Source of the DNA: Microbacterium sp. SORGH_AS_0428
GTDB taxonomy: Bacteria > Actinomycetota > Actinomycetes > Actinomycetales > Microbacteriaceae
Assembly: GCF_031453615.1 (NCBI RefSeq)
Contig: NZ_JAVIZT010000001.1
Coordinates: 2,294,001 to 2,358,000, forward strand
Direction of reading: 5' to 3'
DNA: 64,000 bases
Within the stretch, counting starts at the first letter, position 1. The number at the start of each line of letters is the position of its first letter. The notes under the pieces were generated by a model. The model did no database searches and had not been told where the DNA came from. It saw nothing but the letters and a program-made list of their open reading frames with translations. The translations under genes and the position numbers were made by a program. Of the stretch, positions 18,533-27,327 are shown piece after piece.

Positions 18533-19276
18533 TCAGTCGCGCGACGACTGCGCGGTGCGGCCTCTGACGATGCCGATGAAGGTGTCGACGAGCGGCGAGG
18601 CATCCTCGCGGGGCCAGGCGAATCCGACGGGCGAAGGTGCCGCGCCCGAGAGGGGTCGGTACTCGACGTCCTTGCGATGGTGCAGTCGGGCGAGAGACAT
18701 CGGGACGATCACGATGCCCACGCCGGACGCGACGATCTCGATGGCGTCCGCGGTCGTCGGCGGTGCCGCGAAGGAGGGGGCGACGGTGCCGGCGACGTGC
18801 GGGTCCAGCACGTCGTCCGCCGGGACGACGAGCACCTCGCCCACGAGGTCTTGCGGGGTGAGCTCGTCGCCTGCGGCGAGGTGCGAGTCGGCCGAGAAGG
18901 CGACGACGACCGTCTCCTCGTAGAGGCGGATGAGATGCCAGAGGTCGGGATCCACGGGTGGGCGGACCAGTGCCGCATCCACCTGGCCGCTGCGCAGCGC
19001 CGCTTCTTGCGCGGCGACCTCGAGCGGCACGAGCTCGAGTGCCGTGCGCGGCATCCGTTCCTGCCAGATGTCGATCCATTTGCCGGGCGTGGCTCCGGGG
19101 ATCGCGCCGAGGCGGAACGGGCCTGCGGGCACCTGCGGTGCTGGAGTCGCCGCCGCGGGCTTCTTCGCGGGCGTCCGGGGTGAGCCGTTTTTGGCCTGCC
19201 GATGTGCGGGGGTGCCGCGGGTCGACGCGGAGCGTGCGGGTTTCCTCCCGCCCTTCGGTGACCCTCGACCAGCCAT
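18533..19276 (-). CDS. LysR-type substrate-binding domain protein without HTH
   Basis: This 247-residue protein aligns with the effector-binding half of LysR regulators: FRLGAIPGATPGKWIDIW, then ALRSGQVDAALVRPPVDPD, VPADDV and ASGVGIVIVPMSLARLHH. The N-terminal winged HTH of LysR proteins is missing. In its place are about 50 residues rich in Lys, Arg, Pro and Ala (for example RTPAKKPAAATPAPQVPAG), resembling a histone-H1-like tail. It may bind DNA non-specifically through that tail or sense a ligand without direct DNA recognition; both are inferences. The ATG follows TAGCCT by six bases, so the tail is not an artefact of a wrong upstream start. Family B repeats lie directly upstream. Confidence 0.75.
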   Translation of the reverse strand: MAGRGSPKGGRKPARSASTRGTPAHRQAKNGSPRTPAKKPAAATPAPQVPAGPFRLGAIPGATPGKWIDIWQERMPRTALELVPLEVAAQEAALRSGQVDAALVRPPVDPDLWHLIRLYEETVVVAFSADSHLAAGDELTPQDLVGEVLVVPADDVLDPHVAGTVAPSFAAPPTTADAIEIVASGVGIVIVPMSLARLHHRKDVEYRPLSGAAPSPVGFAWPREDASPLVDTFIGIVRGRTAQSSRD

Positions 19277-19282
19277 GCCCCC

Positions 19283-19288
19283 AGGCTA
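19283..19288 (-). promoter_or_regulatory. -10 box TAGCCT of leaderless LysR-domain gene
   Basis: On the minus strand TAGCCT, then six bases, then ATG 19276. Confidence 0.55.
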
Positions 19289-19354
19289 TCCGCCACGGGC
19301 CCGCGGCTCGCGAGGTGCGCGTGCTCGTGCGGCGCGTCACTCGCCGTGCGCGCG

Positions 19355-19500
19355 GTGCTTCTCCGCATGGTTGCGGAGGTGCGCCACTCGCGGTGCCGCG
19401 TTTCGAGGCGCGACACTTCTCCGCATCCGCCACAGTTCATCGCTGTCGCATCTGCGCAAAGGTGTGGCATCTGCGCAGATGCGACGCAACTCGGGCATTG
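19355..19500. repeat. Intergenic repeat family B, locus 1
   Basis: The 318-bp stretch 19277-19594 holds no credible gene. On the minus strand it reads GCCCGAGTTGCGTCGCA, then TGCGCAGATGCCACACC, then TTTGCGCAGATGCGACAG (about 19441-19496), followed by GTGGCGGATGCGGAGAAGTG and further diverged copies. The same order occurs on the plus strand at 48688-48820. The units contain TGCGCAGATG, nearly self-complementary, so several hairpins can form. Confidence 0.75.
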
Positions 19501-19520
19501 ACGGGGGCCGAGAAACGACA

Positions 19521-19570
19521 GTTCGCCTGTCACATCTCGCGCGGATGGGCGCGATCTGGGACAGGCGAAC
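19521..19570. repeat. Hairpin GTTCGCCTGTC / GACAGGCGAAC
   Basis: Perfect 11-bp arms at 19521-19531 and 19560-19570 enclose a 28-nt loop, inside which TCGCGC and GCGCGA can also pair. It sits just downstream of the hexapeptide-repeat gene and may be its terminator; there is no U-tract. Confidence 0.65.
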
Positions 19571-19594
19571 GAAGCGGAGACGGATGCGGTGCGC

Positions 19595-20002
19595 TCACGC
19601 GGCGGAGCGAAGCCCCCGCCGGTCGGTGGCGACACGCTCGCCCTGGGCGATGGTCTGGTCGTCGCCGATCAGCGAACCACCGGCCACACTCGCTCCGGGG
19701 CCGATCTGCGTGCGCACGCCGATCTGCGCGCCGGCACCCACGTGTGCGCGGGACCCGATGTGCGCGTGCGGCGCGATCTTGACCTTCGGACCGATGACGA
19801 CGTCGCTTTCGATCCACGCTCCGCGGCCGACATAGACGTCGGCCGCGATCTGCGCGCCGGGCTCCACATAGGCGCCCGCTTCGACGACGGCCGTCGGGTG
19901 GACCTTCGCCCCATTCGCGATGAGCCCGCGTCCATTCACGTGCTTGCGGTAGCGCAGCATCTCACCGCGCTCGTTCTCGATATCGATGTAGTTCTTGCCC
20001 AC
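19595..20002 (-). CDS. Left-handed beta-helix (hexapeptide repeat) protein
   Basis: A GTG start at 20002 preceded by GGAGGAGG gives 135 residues. After a short N-terminal part (GKNYIDIENERGEMLRYRKH) about thirteen hexapeptides follow in register, for example VHPTAV, VEAGAY, VEPGAQ, VGRGAW, IGPKVK, IGSRAH and IGPGAS. This is the left-handed beta-helix of acyltransferases and of gamma-carbonic-anhydrase-like proteins. The catalytic His usual in acetyltransferases and the C-terminal helix are not evident, so it may be structural or a small trimeric acyltransferase. It is divergent from yitT. Frames extending upstream lack support. Confidence 0.75.
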   Translation of the reverse strand: MGKNYIDIENERGEMLRYRKHVNGRGLIANGAKVHPTAVVEAGAYVEPGAQIAADVYVGRGAWIESDVVIGPKVKIAPHAHIGSRAHVGAGAQIGVRTQIGPGASVAGGSLIGDDQTIAQGERVATDRRGLRSAA

Positions 20003-20188
20003 GATCGCCTCCTCCGGACCTCGAGGTGCCAACACTGATCGAAACGATCCGGTTCGGGGTTTCATTCCCGACCCGGCGCTCTCCCGGCCTTGAACCCTAT
20101 TCGGAGCCGACGCGAGATCGGATGCGGGTTGCGTCGTACGCCTCGACGACCTAGCCGCGGCGCGGCGCGGCCCGATCCAGGTGGCACG

Positions 20189-20905
20189 ATGGACGACGTG
20201 AACGAGCCGCATCCGGAGCCCGCCGACCCCGCCGCCGACGCGATGGAACCGGAGCTCGGAGCGCGACCCAGCGCCCCGGAGACCGCCTCGACGCTGGTCT
20301 TCGACGTCAAGCAGACGGCGCACAGCGTGCCCGAGGACATCCTCGGCATCCTGACCGGCACCTTCGCGGCGTCACTCGGTCTCTACCTGCTGCAGTCCGC
20401 GGGCTCGGTGACCGGCGGCACGGCGGGTGTCGCCCTGCTGTTCGACTACGCGACCTCGTGGCCGTTCTGGCTGATCTTCGCCGTCGTGAACCTTCCCTTC
20501 GCTGTGCTCGCGATCTGGAAGAAGGGGTGGGATTTCACCCTGCGCACGGCGGTCTCGATCGCGCTCGTGTCGGGGTGGTCGGTCGTGCACCACGCCCTCC
20601 TGCACATCGAGAGCCTGGATCCGATCTACGGCACGCTCGGCGGCAACCTGCTGGCAGGCGTCGGTCTGCTGATCCTGTTCCGCCACAAGGCGAGTCTGGG
20701 CGGGATCAACATCGTCGCTCTGCTGATCCAGGAACGCACCGGTTTCCGCGCCGGCTGGACACAGCTGATCCTCGACCTCGTGATCATCCTGATCTCGCTT
20801 CTGGTCATCCCGGCGCCTGCGGTGCTGCTGAGCGCGATCGGCGCGGTGCTGCTGAACCTGGTCCTCGCCATGAACCACCGGCCCGGCCGCTACATCGGTC
20901 ACTGA
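20189..20905 (+). CDS. YitT-family membrane protein
   Basis: This 238-residue protein has a roughly 45-residue acidic cytoplasmic N-terminus and about six hydrophobic helices of the YitT (DUF161) type. The family-typical first helix ends in the GSVTGGTAGVALL turn, and the second half has GGNLLAGVGLLILFRHKASLGGINIVALL. YitT proteins are inner-membrane proteins of unknown transport function; the DUF2179 soluble domain of longer members is absent here. I use ATG 20189; a GTG at 20198 is possible. It is divergent from the hexapeptide gene, with about 186 bp between them and no clear operator. Confidence 0.82.
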   Translation: MDDVNEPHPEPADPAADAMEPELGARPSAPETASTLVFDVKQTAHSVPEDILGILTGTFAASLGLYLLQSAGSVTGGTAGVALLFDYATSWPFWLIFAVVNLPFAVLAIWKKGWDFTLRTAVSIALVSGWSVVHHALLHIESLDPIYGTLGGNLLAGVGLLILFRHKASLGGINIVALLIQERTGFRAGWTQLILDLVIILISLLVIPAPAVLLSAIGAVLLNLVLAMNHRPGRYIGH

Positions 20906-20972
20906 CATTCCGGGGCCGTCAGCCACCGGCATCCGTCCCGCATCCGCCGTCCGCGACGAGCTCCCCGCGACA

Positions 20973-21086
20973 TGTCCCACTTGCTGCACTTCCAGGGGCC
21001 GAATCCCGCGACATGTCCCACGTGCTGCACTTTTGGAGCCTGATCTCTGCGGAAAATGGGACATGCTTTGCGGCAAGTGGGACATA
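20973..21086. repeat. Intergenic palindromic repeat family A, locus 2
   Basis: Two inward units, TGTCCCACTTGCTGCACTT (20973-20991) and TGTCCCACGTGCTGCACTT (21014-21032), face two inverted units, TCTGCGGAAAATGGGACATG (21045-21064) and TTTGCGGCAAGTGGGACATA (21067-21086). The cluster lies in the 251-bp gap between convergent yitT and nei. Otherwise the gap holds nothing I can identify. Confidence 0.85.
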
Positions 21087-21156
21087 CGGGGGCTGTGCCC
21101 GCTGAGCTGTCGCGGCTTGGCGAGTGGCGAGAGGCTCAGTGGCCGGCGGCGAGGTG

Positions 21157-21939
21157 TCAGGCGGGTGCGGGCTGGCAGCGCGGGCACCAGAACACATTGC
21201 GCTCGGCCGTCGGCGAGGCGCCCAGCGCCGTCTCGCGGATGAGGGTGCCGCACCGTCGGCACGGCCTGCCGGCGCGCCCGTACACCCAGGTGCGTTGCCC
21301 TGCGCGATCCTGACCGGTGAAGGTGCGTGCCGCACGATCCCGGTTGGCGCGGATCATCCGGCCGCCGGTCTCGATGAGACCGGCGGCATCGATCTCGGTC
21401 GCGGGCGTCTCGGGATGGATGCCGCGCACGAACAGCAGCTCGTTCGCGTAGACGTTGCCGAAGCCCGCGACATTGCGCTGATCGAGCACCGCGACGTGCG
21501 CAGCGCGCGTATCGGCGCCGAGCCTGCGGACCGCCTCGGCGGCATCCCAGTCCGCGCCGAGCGGATCGGGGCCGAGGTAGCCCACGAGCTCGTCCTCCCG
21601 CGCCGTCGGAACGACGTCGATCATGGCCAGGTCGAAGCCGACCGCATCCGCGGTGGCGACGCCGACGATCGCGCGGGCCTTGAAGGCGGGCTTGCGCCAT
21701 CGGGCGCCGGGAGCGTACACGTGCCACTCGCCCTCCATCTTCAGATGGGAGTGCAGCGTCTGATCGCCGATCCGCGCCAGCAGGTGCTTGCCGCGCGGCA
21801 CGACAGCGTGCACGGTCTGACCCCGGAGGTCGAGCGTCGCGAGCTGCGGAACACGCAGATCGAACCGCTCGACGACGCGCCCCGCCAGGGCGGCGTGCAG
21901 GCGGACCGCCGCACGGTAGACGGTGTCGCCCTCAGGCAC
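21157..21939 (-). CDS. Fpg/Nei-family DNA glycosylase (Nei2-like)
   Basis: This 260-residue bifunctional glycosylase/AP lyase removes oxidised bases from DNA. The start is GTG 21939, so after Met removal the mature N-terminus is Pro-Glu (VPEGDTVY), the catalytic pair of the family. Also visible are the lysine in PRGKHLL, the helix-two-turn-helix QRNVAGFGNVYANELLF and a C-terminal zinc finger with Cys pairs in CRRCGTLIRE and FWCPRCQ. The GTG overlaps the end of the upstream lhr gene by 8 bp (21932-21939), so the two are translationally coupled and probably serve one repair process. Confidence 0.93.
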   Translation of the reverse strand: MPEGDTVYRAAVRLHAALAGRVVERFDLRVPQLATLDLRGQTVHAVVPRGKHLLARIGDQTLHSHLKMEGEWHVYAPGARWRKPAFKARAIVGVATADAVGFDLAMIDVVPTAREDELVGYLGPDPLGADWDAAEAVRRLGADTRAAHVAVLDQRNVAGFGNVYANELLFVRGIHPETPATEIDAAGLIETGGRMIRANRDRAARTFTGQDRAGQRTWVYGRAGRPCRRCGTLIRETALGASPTAERNVFWCPRCQPAPA

Positions 21940-24900
21940 GCGTCGACCGCTCCGCTCGCGCGGCGTCGCCGGCGGTGAGTCGCCGCAGCGTGAGGCCTCG
22001 TGTGGATTCGACGAAGCCGGCATCGCGCAGCAGCCGGCCCAGCACCGTACCGAAGACGAAGGCGCCGTCGACCTGCTCGATCGTGAGGGTCTCGAGCCTG
22101 CCGGCGCGCGCCGTCTGGGCCAGCGACGCCGCCGCGGCGGTCAGCGCGTCCTCGTCGTCGGTGAAGCTCAGTGCCGTCTTGCCACCGCGCTCCAGATACA
22201 GCACGAGGTCGCCGTCGACGAGGACGACCAGCGCTCCCGCCTTGCGCCCGGGGCGATGCTTGACGCCCTCGCGCGCCGGCCAGCCGAGCGCCGCCCCGTA
22301 CGGGTTGGCGGGATCGGTCGCCGCGAGAGTCACGCCGTGGCGGGGCGGTGGGTCGCCGACCGCGGCCAACTCACGGAGCCGGTCGATCGTCGCCGACGCG
22401 GCGAACTGCGCCGCGCCGAGCTTCTCGATGAGGTAGCCGCGTCGACAGTGCCCCGCCTGCTCGAACTGGGCGAGCACCCGGTACGCCTGGGCGAATCCGC
22501 CGGGCAGGCCCTCGTTCTGCACGGATCCCCGGGTCACGACGCCGTAGCGGTCCAGCAGCAGCGATGCCGCGGCGGTGTGGCGCAGTGTCGGGTCGATCTC
22601 CGGTGCCGGAAGCAGCGACCACCGCCCGCCGATGGATGCGGGCCGCGCGGGAGCCGTCGGACGCGGCATGCTCGTACCGCGGAACATCCGCGCGCGCGGC
22701 GCTCGCCGGGCCACCCGATGCGCCTGCGATCCACCGGACAGCAGTCCACGCACCGGGGCGAAGGTGTCGTTGGTCACCCGCCCCGCCCAGGCCAGGCGCC
22801 AGAGCGCCTCGACGACGGACTGCTCGTTCTCCGCCTGCGCGAGCTCGCGCACCTGCGCGGCGAAGTACGCGCCGCCGGCGGCGAGCACGTCGAGGATGCG
22901 GGCGTCGAGCGAATCGGCCGCGACCTCGTCGTCGGGGACGGCGAGCGTGAGGGAGGCGGAGTCGGCGGGATGCAACGACACCCATCCGTCACGGCCGGGC
23001 AGCGCACCGTGTCCGGCCCACACGACCTCGCCCGTCGCCGTCAGCTCGTCGAGCATCGAGGGGGAGTAGTCCCTGACCCGCGAGGGCAGCACGAGGGACT
23101 CCCAGGCGCTCGCGGGGATCGGCACGCCGGCGAGCTGTTCGATGACGGCGAGCGTGCCGTCGATCCCCTCCAGGGGTCGGGTCACGTGCTGCCAGACCGG
23201 GAGGAAACGGGCGAAGGCGTCGGGGGAGACGGGCTCGACGCTGCCTCGGATGGCGGCCAGCGACCGCATCCGCAACCGCCGGAGCACTTCGCTGTCGCAC
23301 CATTCCGTGTCGTCGGTGCGGCGCGCGGCGGACTCGGGCAGGAAGAAGCCGCTCGTGACCCGCCCCGACGACTCCAGGCGCTGCAGCGTGTGCCGTGCGA
23401 CAGCCACCCCGACGCCGAACCGCTCGGCGACCTGATCGGCGGTGAACGGACCGTGCGTGCGGGCATGCCTGGCGACGAGGTCGCCGAGCGGATCCGCCAC
23501 CGGCTCGAGGAACGCCACGGGCAGCCCCACCGGGAGCGCGGCGCCGAGAGCGTCGCGCAGCCGCCCCGCATCCTCGATCGCGGCGATGCGTTCCGCTCCG
23601 GCGATGCCCACCCGGATCGCGCGGCGGCCGTCGACCAGCTCCGCCGCATACCGCGCCGCCTGTTCGCCGTCTGTCAGGCGCAGCGCGAGCTCGTCGACGC
23701 CGAGAGGCCCGAGCAGGCGCAGGAGGTCGGCGACGCCCTCGAGGCCGTGGGCCTTGCGCTCGTCGTCGAGTCGCTGGGCCTCCCGTTCGAACTGCGCGAT
23801 GACGTCGGGATCGAGCAGCTCGCGCATCTCGATCTTGCCGAGCAGCTCGCCCAGCAGCGCCGGGTCGACCGAGAGCGCCGCGGCACGGCGCTCGGCCAGC
23901 GGCGAATCGCCCTCGTACATGAAGGCGCCGACGTAGCCGAACAGGAGGTCGCGCGCGAACGGAGAGGGCTGTGAGGTCGTCGTCTCGACCAGACGGATGC
24001 GGCGGTCCGCGATCTTGCGAGCGATCCCGGTCAGCGCCGGGAGGTCGTAGACGTCCTGCAGCACCTCGCGCAGGGTCTCGAGGATGATCGGGAAGGTGGG
24101 GTGGCGGCGCGCGACCTCCAGCAGTTGCGCCGAACGCTGTCGTTGCTGCCAGAGGGGGCTGCGACGGTTGGGGTTCGTCCGCGGCATCAGCAGCGCGCGG
24201 GCCGCGCACTCGCGGAATCGCGATGCGAAGAGCGCGGAGCCCCCGACCTCGTCGGTGACGATCTGCTCGAGCTCGTCGGGGTCGAACACGAACAGTTCGG
24301 CGCCCGGCGGTTCCGCCTCGGCATCGGGAACGCGCGCGATGATCCCGTCGTCGCTTGCCACGGCGGAGCCCTCGACCCCCAGTCGCTCCCGGATGCGGGC
24401 GTTCACCGCCAGCGCCCACGGGGCGTGGACCTGCATGCCGTACGGGGAATGGAGGATGACGCGCCAGTCGCCGACCTCGTCACGCCCGCGCTCCACGGTG
24501 AGCGAGCGATCGGTCGGAACCGACCCGGTCGCCTCACGCTGCTCCGCGAGGTAGGCGAGCAGGTTGTCCTGCGCGAAGGCATCCAGCCCGGCCTCGGACA
24601 GTCGCTCCCGGGCACGGGCGGGCTCGGCCGCCGACACCTCGCGGGAGAAAGCGCCGAGTGCTTCGCCGAGCTCCGCGGGCCGGCCCAGCCCGTCGCCGTG
24701 CCAGAACGGGACTTTGCCGGGCTGGCCGAATGCGGGCACCACGTTGACCCGGTCGTGGGTGATCTCGACGATGCGCCAGCTGGTCGTACCGAGTGTGAAC
24801 ACGTCGTTCACCCGCGACTCGTAGACCATCTCCTCGTCGAGCTCGCCGACGCGGGCGTTCTGGCTCTCGCCCGCGACGAACACGCCGAACAGGCCCCGGT

Positions 24901-26551
24901 CGGGGATCGTGCCGCCGCTGGTCACCGCGATCCGTTGCGCGCCCGGACGGCCGGTGAGCGTGCCGTGATCGCGGTCCCACACGAGCCGTGGCCGGAGTTC
25001 CGCGAACTCGTCGGACGGGTAACGGCCCGCCAGAAGATCGAGCGTCGCCTCGTACGCGGAGCGGGGGAGCGTGCGGAAGGGCGCGCTGCGCCGCACGGTG
25101 TCGAACCAGTCCTCGACCTCGATCGCGCCCCGTGCGGCGGCCGCGACGGTCTGCTGGGCGAGGATGTCGAGCGGGTTCTGCGGCACGCGGATCGACTCGA
25201 TCCGACCCGCCAGCATCCGCTCGGTGACGATCGCGGTGTGCAGCACGTCGCCGCGGTGCTTCGGGAACAGCGCCGCGCGGCTGACCTCGCCGACCTGGTG
25301 ACCGGCGCGTCCGATGCGCTGCAGCCCCGATGCGGCCGACGGCGGTGCCTCGACCTGGATCACCAGATCGACCGCTCCCATGTCGATGCCGAGCTCCAGA
25401 CTGCTGGTGGCCACGACGCAGCGGAGCACCCCCGACTTCAGTTCGTCCTCGACGATGGCGCGCTGCTCCTTGGAGACCGAGCCGTGATGCGCCTTGGCGA
25501 GCACCGGTTCGGCGCCGGCCGTGGCCCCCGCCTGCGCCATCATCGCCGCAGGCAACGCGGGGTCGGGCAGGTCGAGTCCCAGTCGTTCGCTGTAGATCTC
25601 GTTCAGGCGCCCGGTGAGGCGCTCGGCGAGCCGGCGGGAGTTCGAGAAGACGATCGTCGAGCGGTGCTGGAGGATGCGGTCGACGATCGCTTCTTCGACG
25701 TGAGGCCACAGGGATCCCGTGATCTCGGTGCTCTCGTCCCCGCCCGACGCGAACCAGTCCTCACCCTCGCCCTCGGCCTGCTGTCCCGGAGGAGGCGGCG
25801 GATGCAGCATGTCGTCGACCGGCACGACGACCGTCATGTCGAAGGCCTTGGTGGCGCGCGGCGCGACGATGTCGACCGGCGCCGCGCCGCCGAGGAAGCG
25901 TGCGACCTCGTCGATCGGGCGGACGGTCGCCGACAGGCCGATGCGCTGCGCCGGAGTCTCGAGCAGCGCATCGAGGCGTTCGAGGCTGACGGCCAGGTGC
26001 GCGCCGCGCTTGGTGGCGGCCACCGCGTGCACCTCGTCGATGATGACGGTGTGCACGCCGCGCAGGGTCTCGGACGCCTGGCTCGTGAGCATCAGATACA
26101 GCGACTCGGGGGTCGTGATGAGGATGTCGGGCGGATCGCTCACGAGCTTGCGCCGGTCCGAGGACGTGGTGTCCCCCGAGCGCACGCCGACGCGTACATC
26201 GGGCGCGGGCAGGCCCAGGCGTCGGGCGGACTGCCCGATTCCCACGAGGGGGGAGCGGAGGTTGCGCTCCACGTCGACGCCGAGCGCCTTCAACGGGGAG
26301 ATGTAGAGGATGCGGGTGCGCGGCGCATCCTTCGCGGGGGTAGGGGACGCCGTCCGCTCGCGGAACACGCTGTCGATCGCCCAGAGGAAGGCCGACAGGG
26401 TCTTTCCGGAGCCGGTGGGAGCGACCACGAGCGCGTGGCGTCCCTGCGAGATCGCGTGCCAGGCGCCGGCCTGCGCGGCTGTCGGCGCGGCGAAGGCGCC
26501 CCGGAACCAGTCCTGCGTGGCAGGCGAAAACTGGCCGAGCACATCACTCAC
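21932..26551 (-). CDS. lhr: Large ATP-dependent helicase Lhr
   Basis: At 1539 residues this matches the large actinobacterial Lhr, a 3'-5' translocating superfamily 2 helicase linked to DNA repair. In order: Q-motif region, Walker A APTGSGKT (44-51), DEVH box in IIDEVHAV, SATVRP (motif III), a second RecA domain with ATSSLELGIDMG and QRIGRAGHQ (motif VI), then the winged-helix and beta-barrel Lhr core and a long C-terminal domain of a further 600 or so residues. The start is GTG, with MSDVLGQFSPATQDWF directly ahead of the helicase core. The stop overlaps the nei start. Length and motif set show no frameshift. Confidence 0.95.
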   Translation of the reverse strand: MSDVLGQFSPATQDWFRGAFAAPTAAQAGAWHAISQGRHALVVAPTGSGKTLSAFLWAIDSVFRERTASPTPAKDAPRTRILYISPLKALGVDVERNLRSPLVGIGQSARRLGLPAPDVRVGVRSGDTTSSDRRKLVSDPPDILITTPESLYLMLTSQASETLRGVHTVIIDEVHAVAATKRGAHLAVSLERLDALLETPAQRIGLSATVRPIDEVARFLGGAAPVDIVAPRATKAFDMTVVVPVDDMLHPPPPPGQQAEGEGEDWFASGGDESTEITGSLWPHVEEAIVDRILQHRSTIVFSNSRRLAERLTGRLNEIYSERLGLDLPDPALPAAMMAQAGATAGAEPVLAKAHHGSVSKEQRAIVEDELKSGVLRCVVATSSLELGIDMGAVDLVIQVEAPPSAASGLQRIGRAGHQVGEVSRAALFPKHRGDVLHTAIVTERMLAGRIESIRVPQNPLDILAQQTVAAAARGAIEVEDWFDTVRRSAPFRTLPRSAYEATLDLLAGRYPSDEFAELRPRLVWDRDHGTLTGRPGAQRIAVTSGGTIPDRGLFGVFVAGESQNARVGELDEEMVYESRVNDVFTLGTTSWRIVEITHDRVNVVPAFGQPGKVPFWHGDGLGRPAELGEALGAFSREVSAAEPARARERLSEAGLDAFAQDNLLAYLAEQREATGSVPTDRSLTVERGRDEVGDWRVILHSPYGMQVHAPWALAVNARIRERLGVEGSAVASDDGIIARVPDAEAEPPGAELFVFDPDELEQIVTDEVGGSALFASRFRECAARALLMPRTNPNRRSPLWQQRQRSAQLLEVARRHPTFPIILETLREVLQDVYDLPALTGIARKIADRRIRLVETTTSQPSPFARDLLFGYVGAFMYEGDSPLAERRAAALSVDPALLGELLGKIEMRELLDPDVIAQFEREAQRLDDERKAHGLEGVADLLRLLGPLGVDELALRLTDGEQAARYAAELVDGRRAIRVGIAGAERIAAIEDAGRLRDALGAALPVGLPVAFLEPVADPLGDLVARHARTHGPFTADQVAERFGVGVAVARHTLQRLESSGRVTSGFFLPESAARRTDDTEWCDSEVLRRLRMRSLAAIRGSVEPVSPDAFARFLPVWQHVTRPLEGIDGTLAVIEQLAGVPIPASAWESLVLPSRVRDYSPSMLDELTATGEVVWAGHGALPGRDGWVSLHPADSASLTLAVPDDEVAADSLDARILDVLAAGGAYFAAQVRELAQAENEQSVVEALWRLAWAGRVTNDTFAPVRGLLSGGSQAHRVARRAPRARMFRGTSMPRPTAPARPASIGGRWSLLPAPEIDPTLRHTAAASLLLDRYGVVTRGSVQNEGLPGGFAQAYRVLAQFEQAGHCRRGYLIEKLGAAQFAASATIDRLRELAAVGDPPPRHGVTLAATDPANPYGAALGWPAREGVKHRPGRKAGALVVLVDGDLVLYLERGGKTALSFTDDEDALTAAAASLAQTARAGRLETLTIEQVDGAFVFGTVLGRLLRDAGFVESTRGLTLRRLTAGDAARAERSTRA

Positions 26552-26664
26552 CCGATTATTGTGGCCGCAGCCGCCGACACCCGGGCGGGGATTGCGCTCA
26601 GAGCGCAGGCATAGACGCCGGTGGCGCCGAGGTCAACGGGGGTGCGAGCTCACACCCCCGCGCC

Positions 26665-26670
26665 TAGCGT
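26665..26670 (+). promoter_or_regulatory. -10 box TAGCGT, leaderless start at 26678
   Basis: TAGCGT, seven bases (GGCCAAC), then ATG 26678. Confidence 0.55.
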
Positions 26671-26677
26671 GGCCAAC

Positions 26678-27004
26678 ATGGACACGAATCACGAGAAAGA
26701 TCGCCCGGTGCGCTCCTCGGTGTGGCGCGTCGTGGCCTTCGCCGCCATCATGCTGGTCCTGGCGGGTGTCATCGGTGGCTTCACCGCCGCCATCACCCAG
26801 AGTCTCGTCGCCGCGATCATCGCCGGCGCCGTCGTCGTCGTGCTCGGCGCGCTATGGGTGCCCCGCGTCCTGCGCGATACCCCGCCGCCGGAGCACCGCC
26901 CCGGCGAGCGTCCGGGTTATGAACAGTTCGGGCCGCTGGGCCAGCCGAACACGGTGGGCCTGGGTAACGTGGGCGGTTCCTCATCGACGGGAGCCAACGG
27001 ATGA
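26678..27004 (+). CDS. Small two-helix membrane protein (tandem paralogue 1)
   Basis: This 108-residue protein has a charged N-terminus (DTNHEKDRPVRSS), two membrane helices around VAFAAIMLVLAGVIGGF and AAIIAGAVVVVLGALW separated by TAAITQSLV, and a proline- and glycine-rich soluble tail ending GNVGGSSSTGANG. I do not recognise a family. The next gene overlaps it by 4 bp and has the same architecture, including the TQSL turn between the helices, so the two look like an ancient tandem duplication and may form a hetero-oligomer. It is probably leaderless. Confidence 0.7.
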   Translation: MDTNHEKDRPVRSSVWRVVAFAAIMLVLAGVIGGFTAAITQSLVAAIIAGAVVVVLGALWVPRVLRDTPPPEHRPGERPGYEQFGPLGQPNTVGLGNVGGSSSTGANG

Positions 27005-27327
27005 CGAACGACACATCGCCCTATGACGAGCAGCAGCCGCTCCGGCGTCCATCGATCGGCGCGATCCTGGGGGTGGTCCTCGGGATGCTGGCACTCGCCG
27101 CCGTGCTCGCCGTCGTCCTCGGCATCGTGACGCAGAGCCTCGCGGTGATCCTGGCCGTCGTGGTGGTGATCGGGGCGCTCACCGCGGTCTGGGTGTGGCG
27201 CATGATGCGCGGTGTCGGATCGTCGGTGCGTCCGATCCAGGACCACCGTGCGACGGGCGACCACGGTCCTTACGGCCAGCCGGGCGCGCCCGGCATCGGC
27301 GGAGCCGGGCGCGACGGCGGTCGCTGA
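27001..27327 (+). CDS. Small two-helix membrane protein (tandem paralogue 2)
   Basis: This 108-residue protein starts at the ATGA overlap with the previous gene. It has a polar N-terminus, two helices (GAILGVVLGMLALAAVLAVV and VILAVVVVIGALTAVW) around a VTQSLA turn, and a glycine-rich tail. The TQSL turn, the second helix and the Gly/Pro tail parallel paralogue 1. No catalytic motif is present. The gene ends at TGA 27325-27327, directly abutting the stop of the convergent dioxygenase gene (together TGATCA). Confidence 0.7.
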   Translation: MTNDTSPYDEQQPLRRPSIGAILGVVLGMLALAAVLAVVLGIVTQSLAVILAVVVVIGALTAVWVWRMMRGVGSSVRPIQDHRATGDHGPYGQPGAPGIGGAGRDGGR

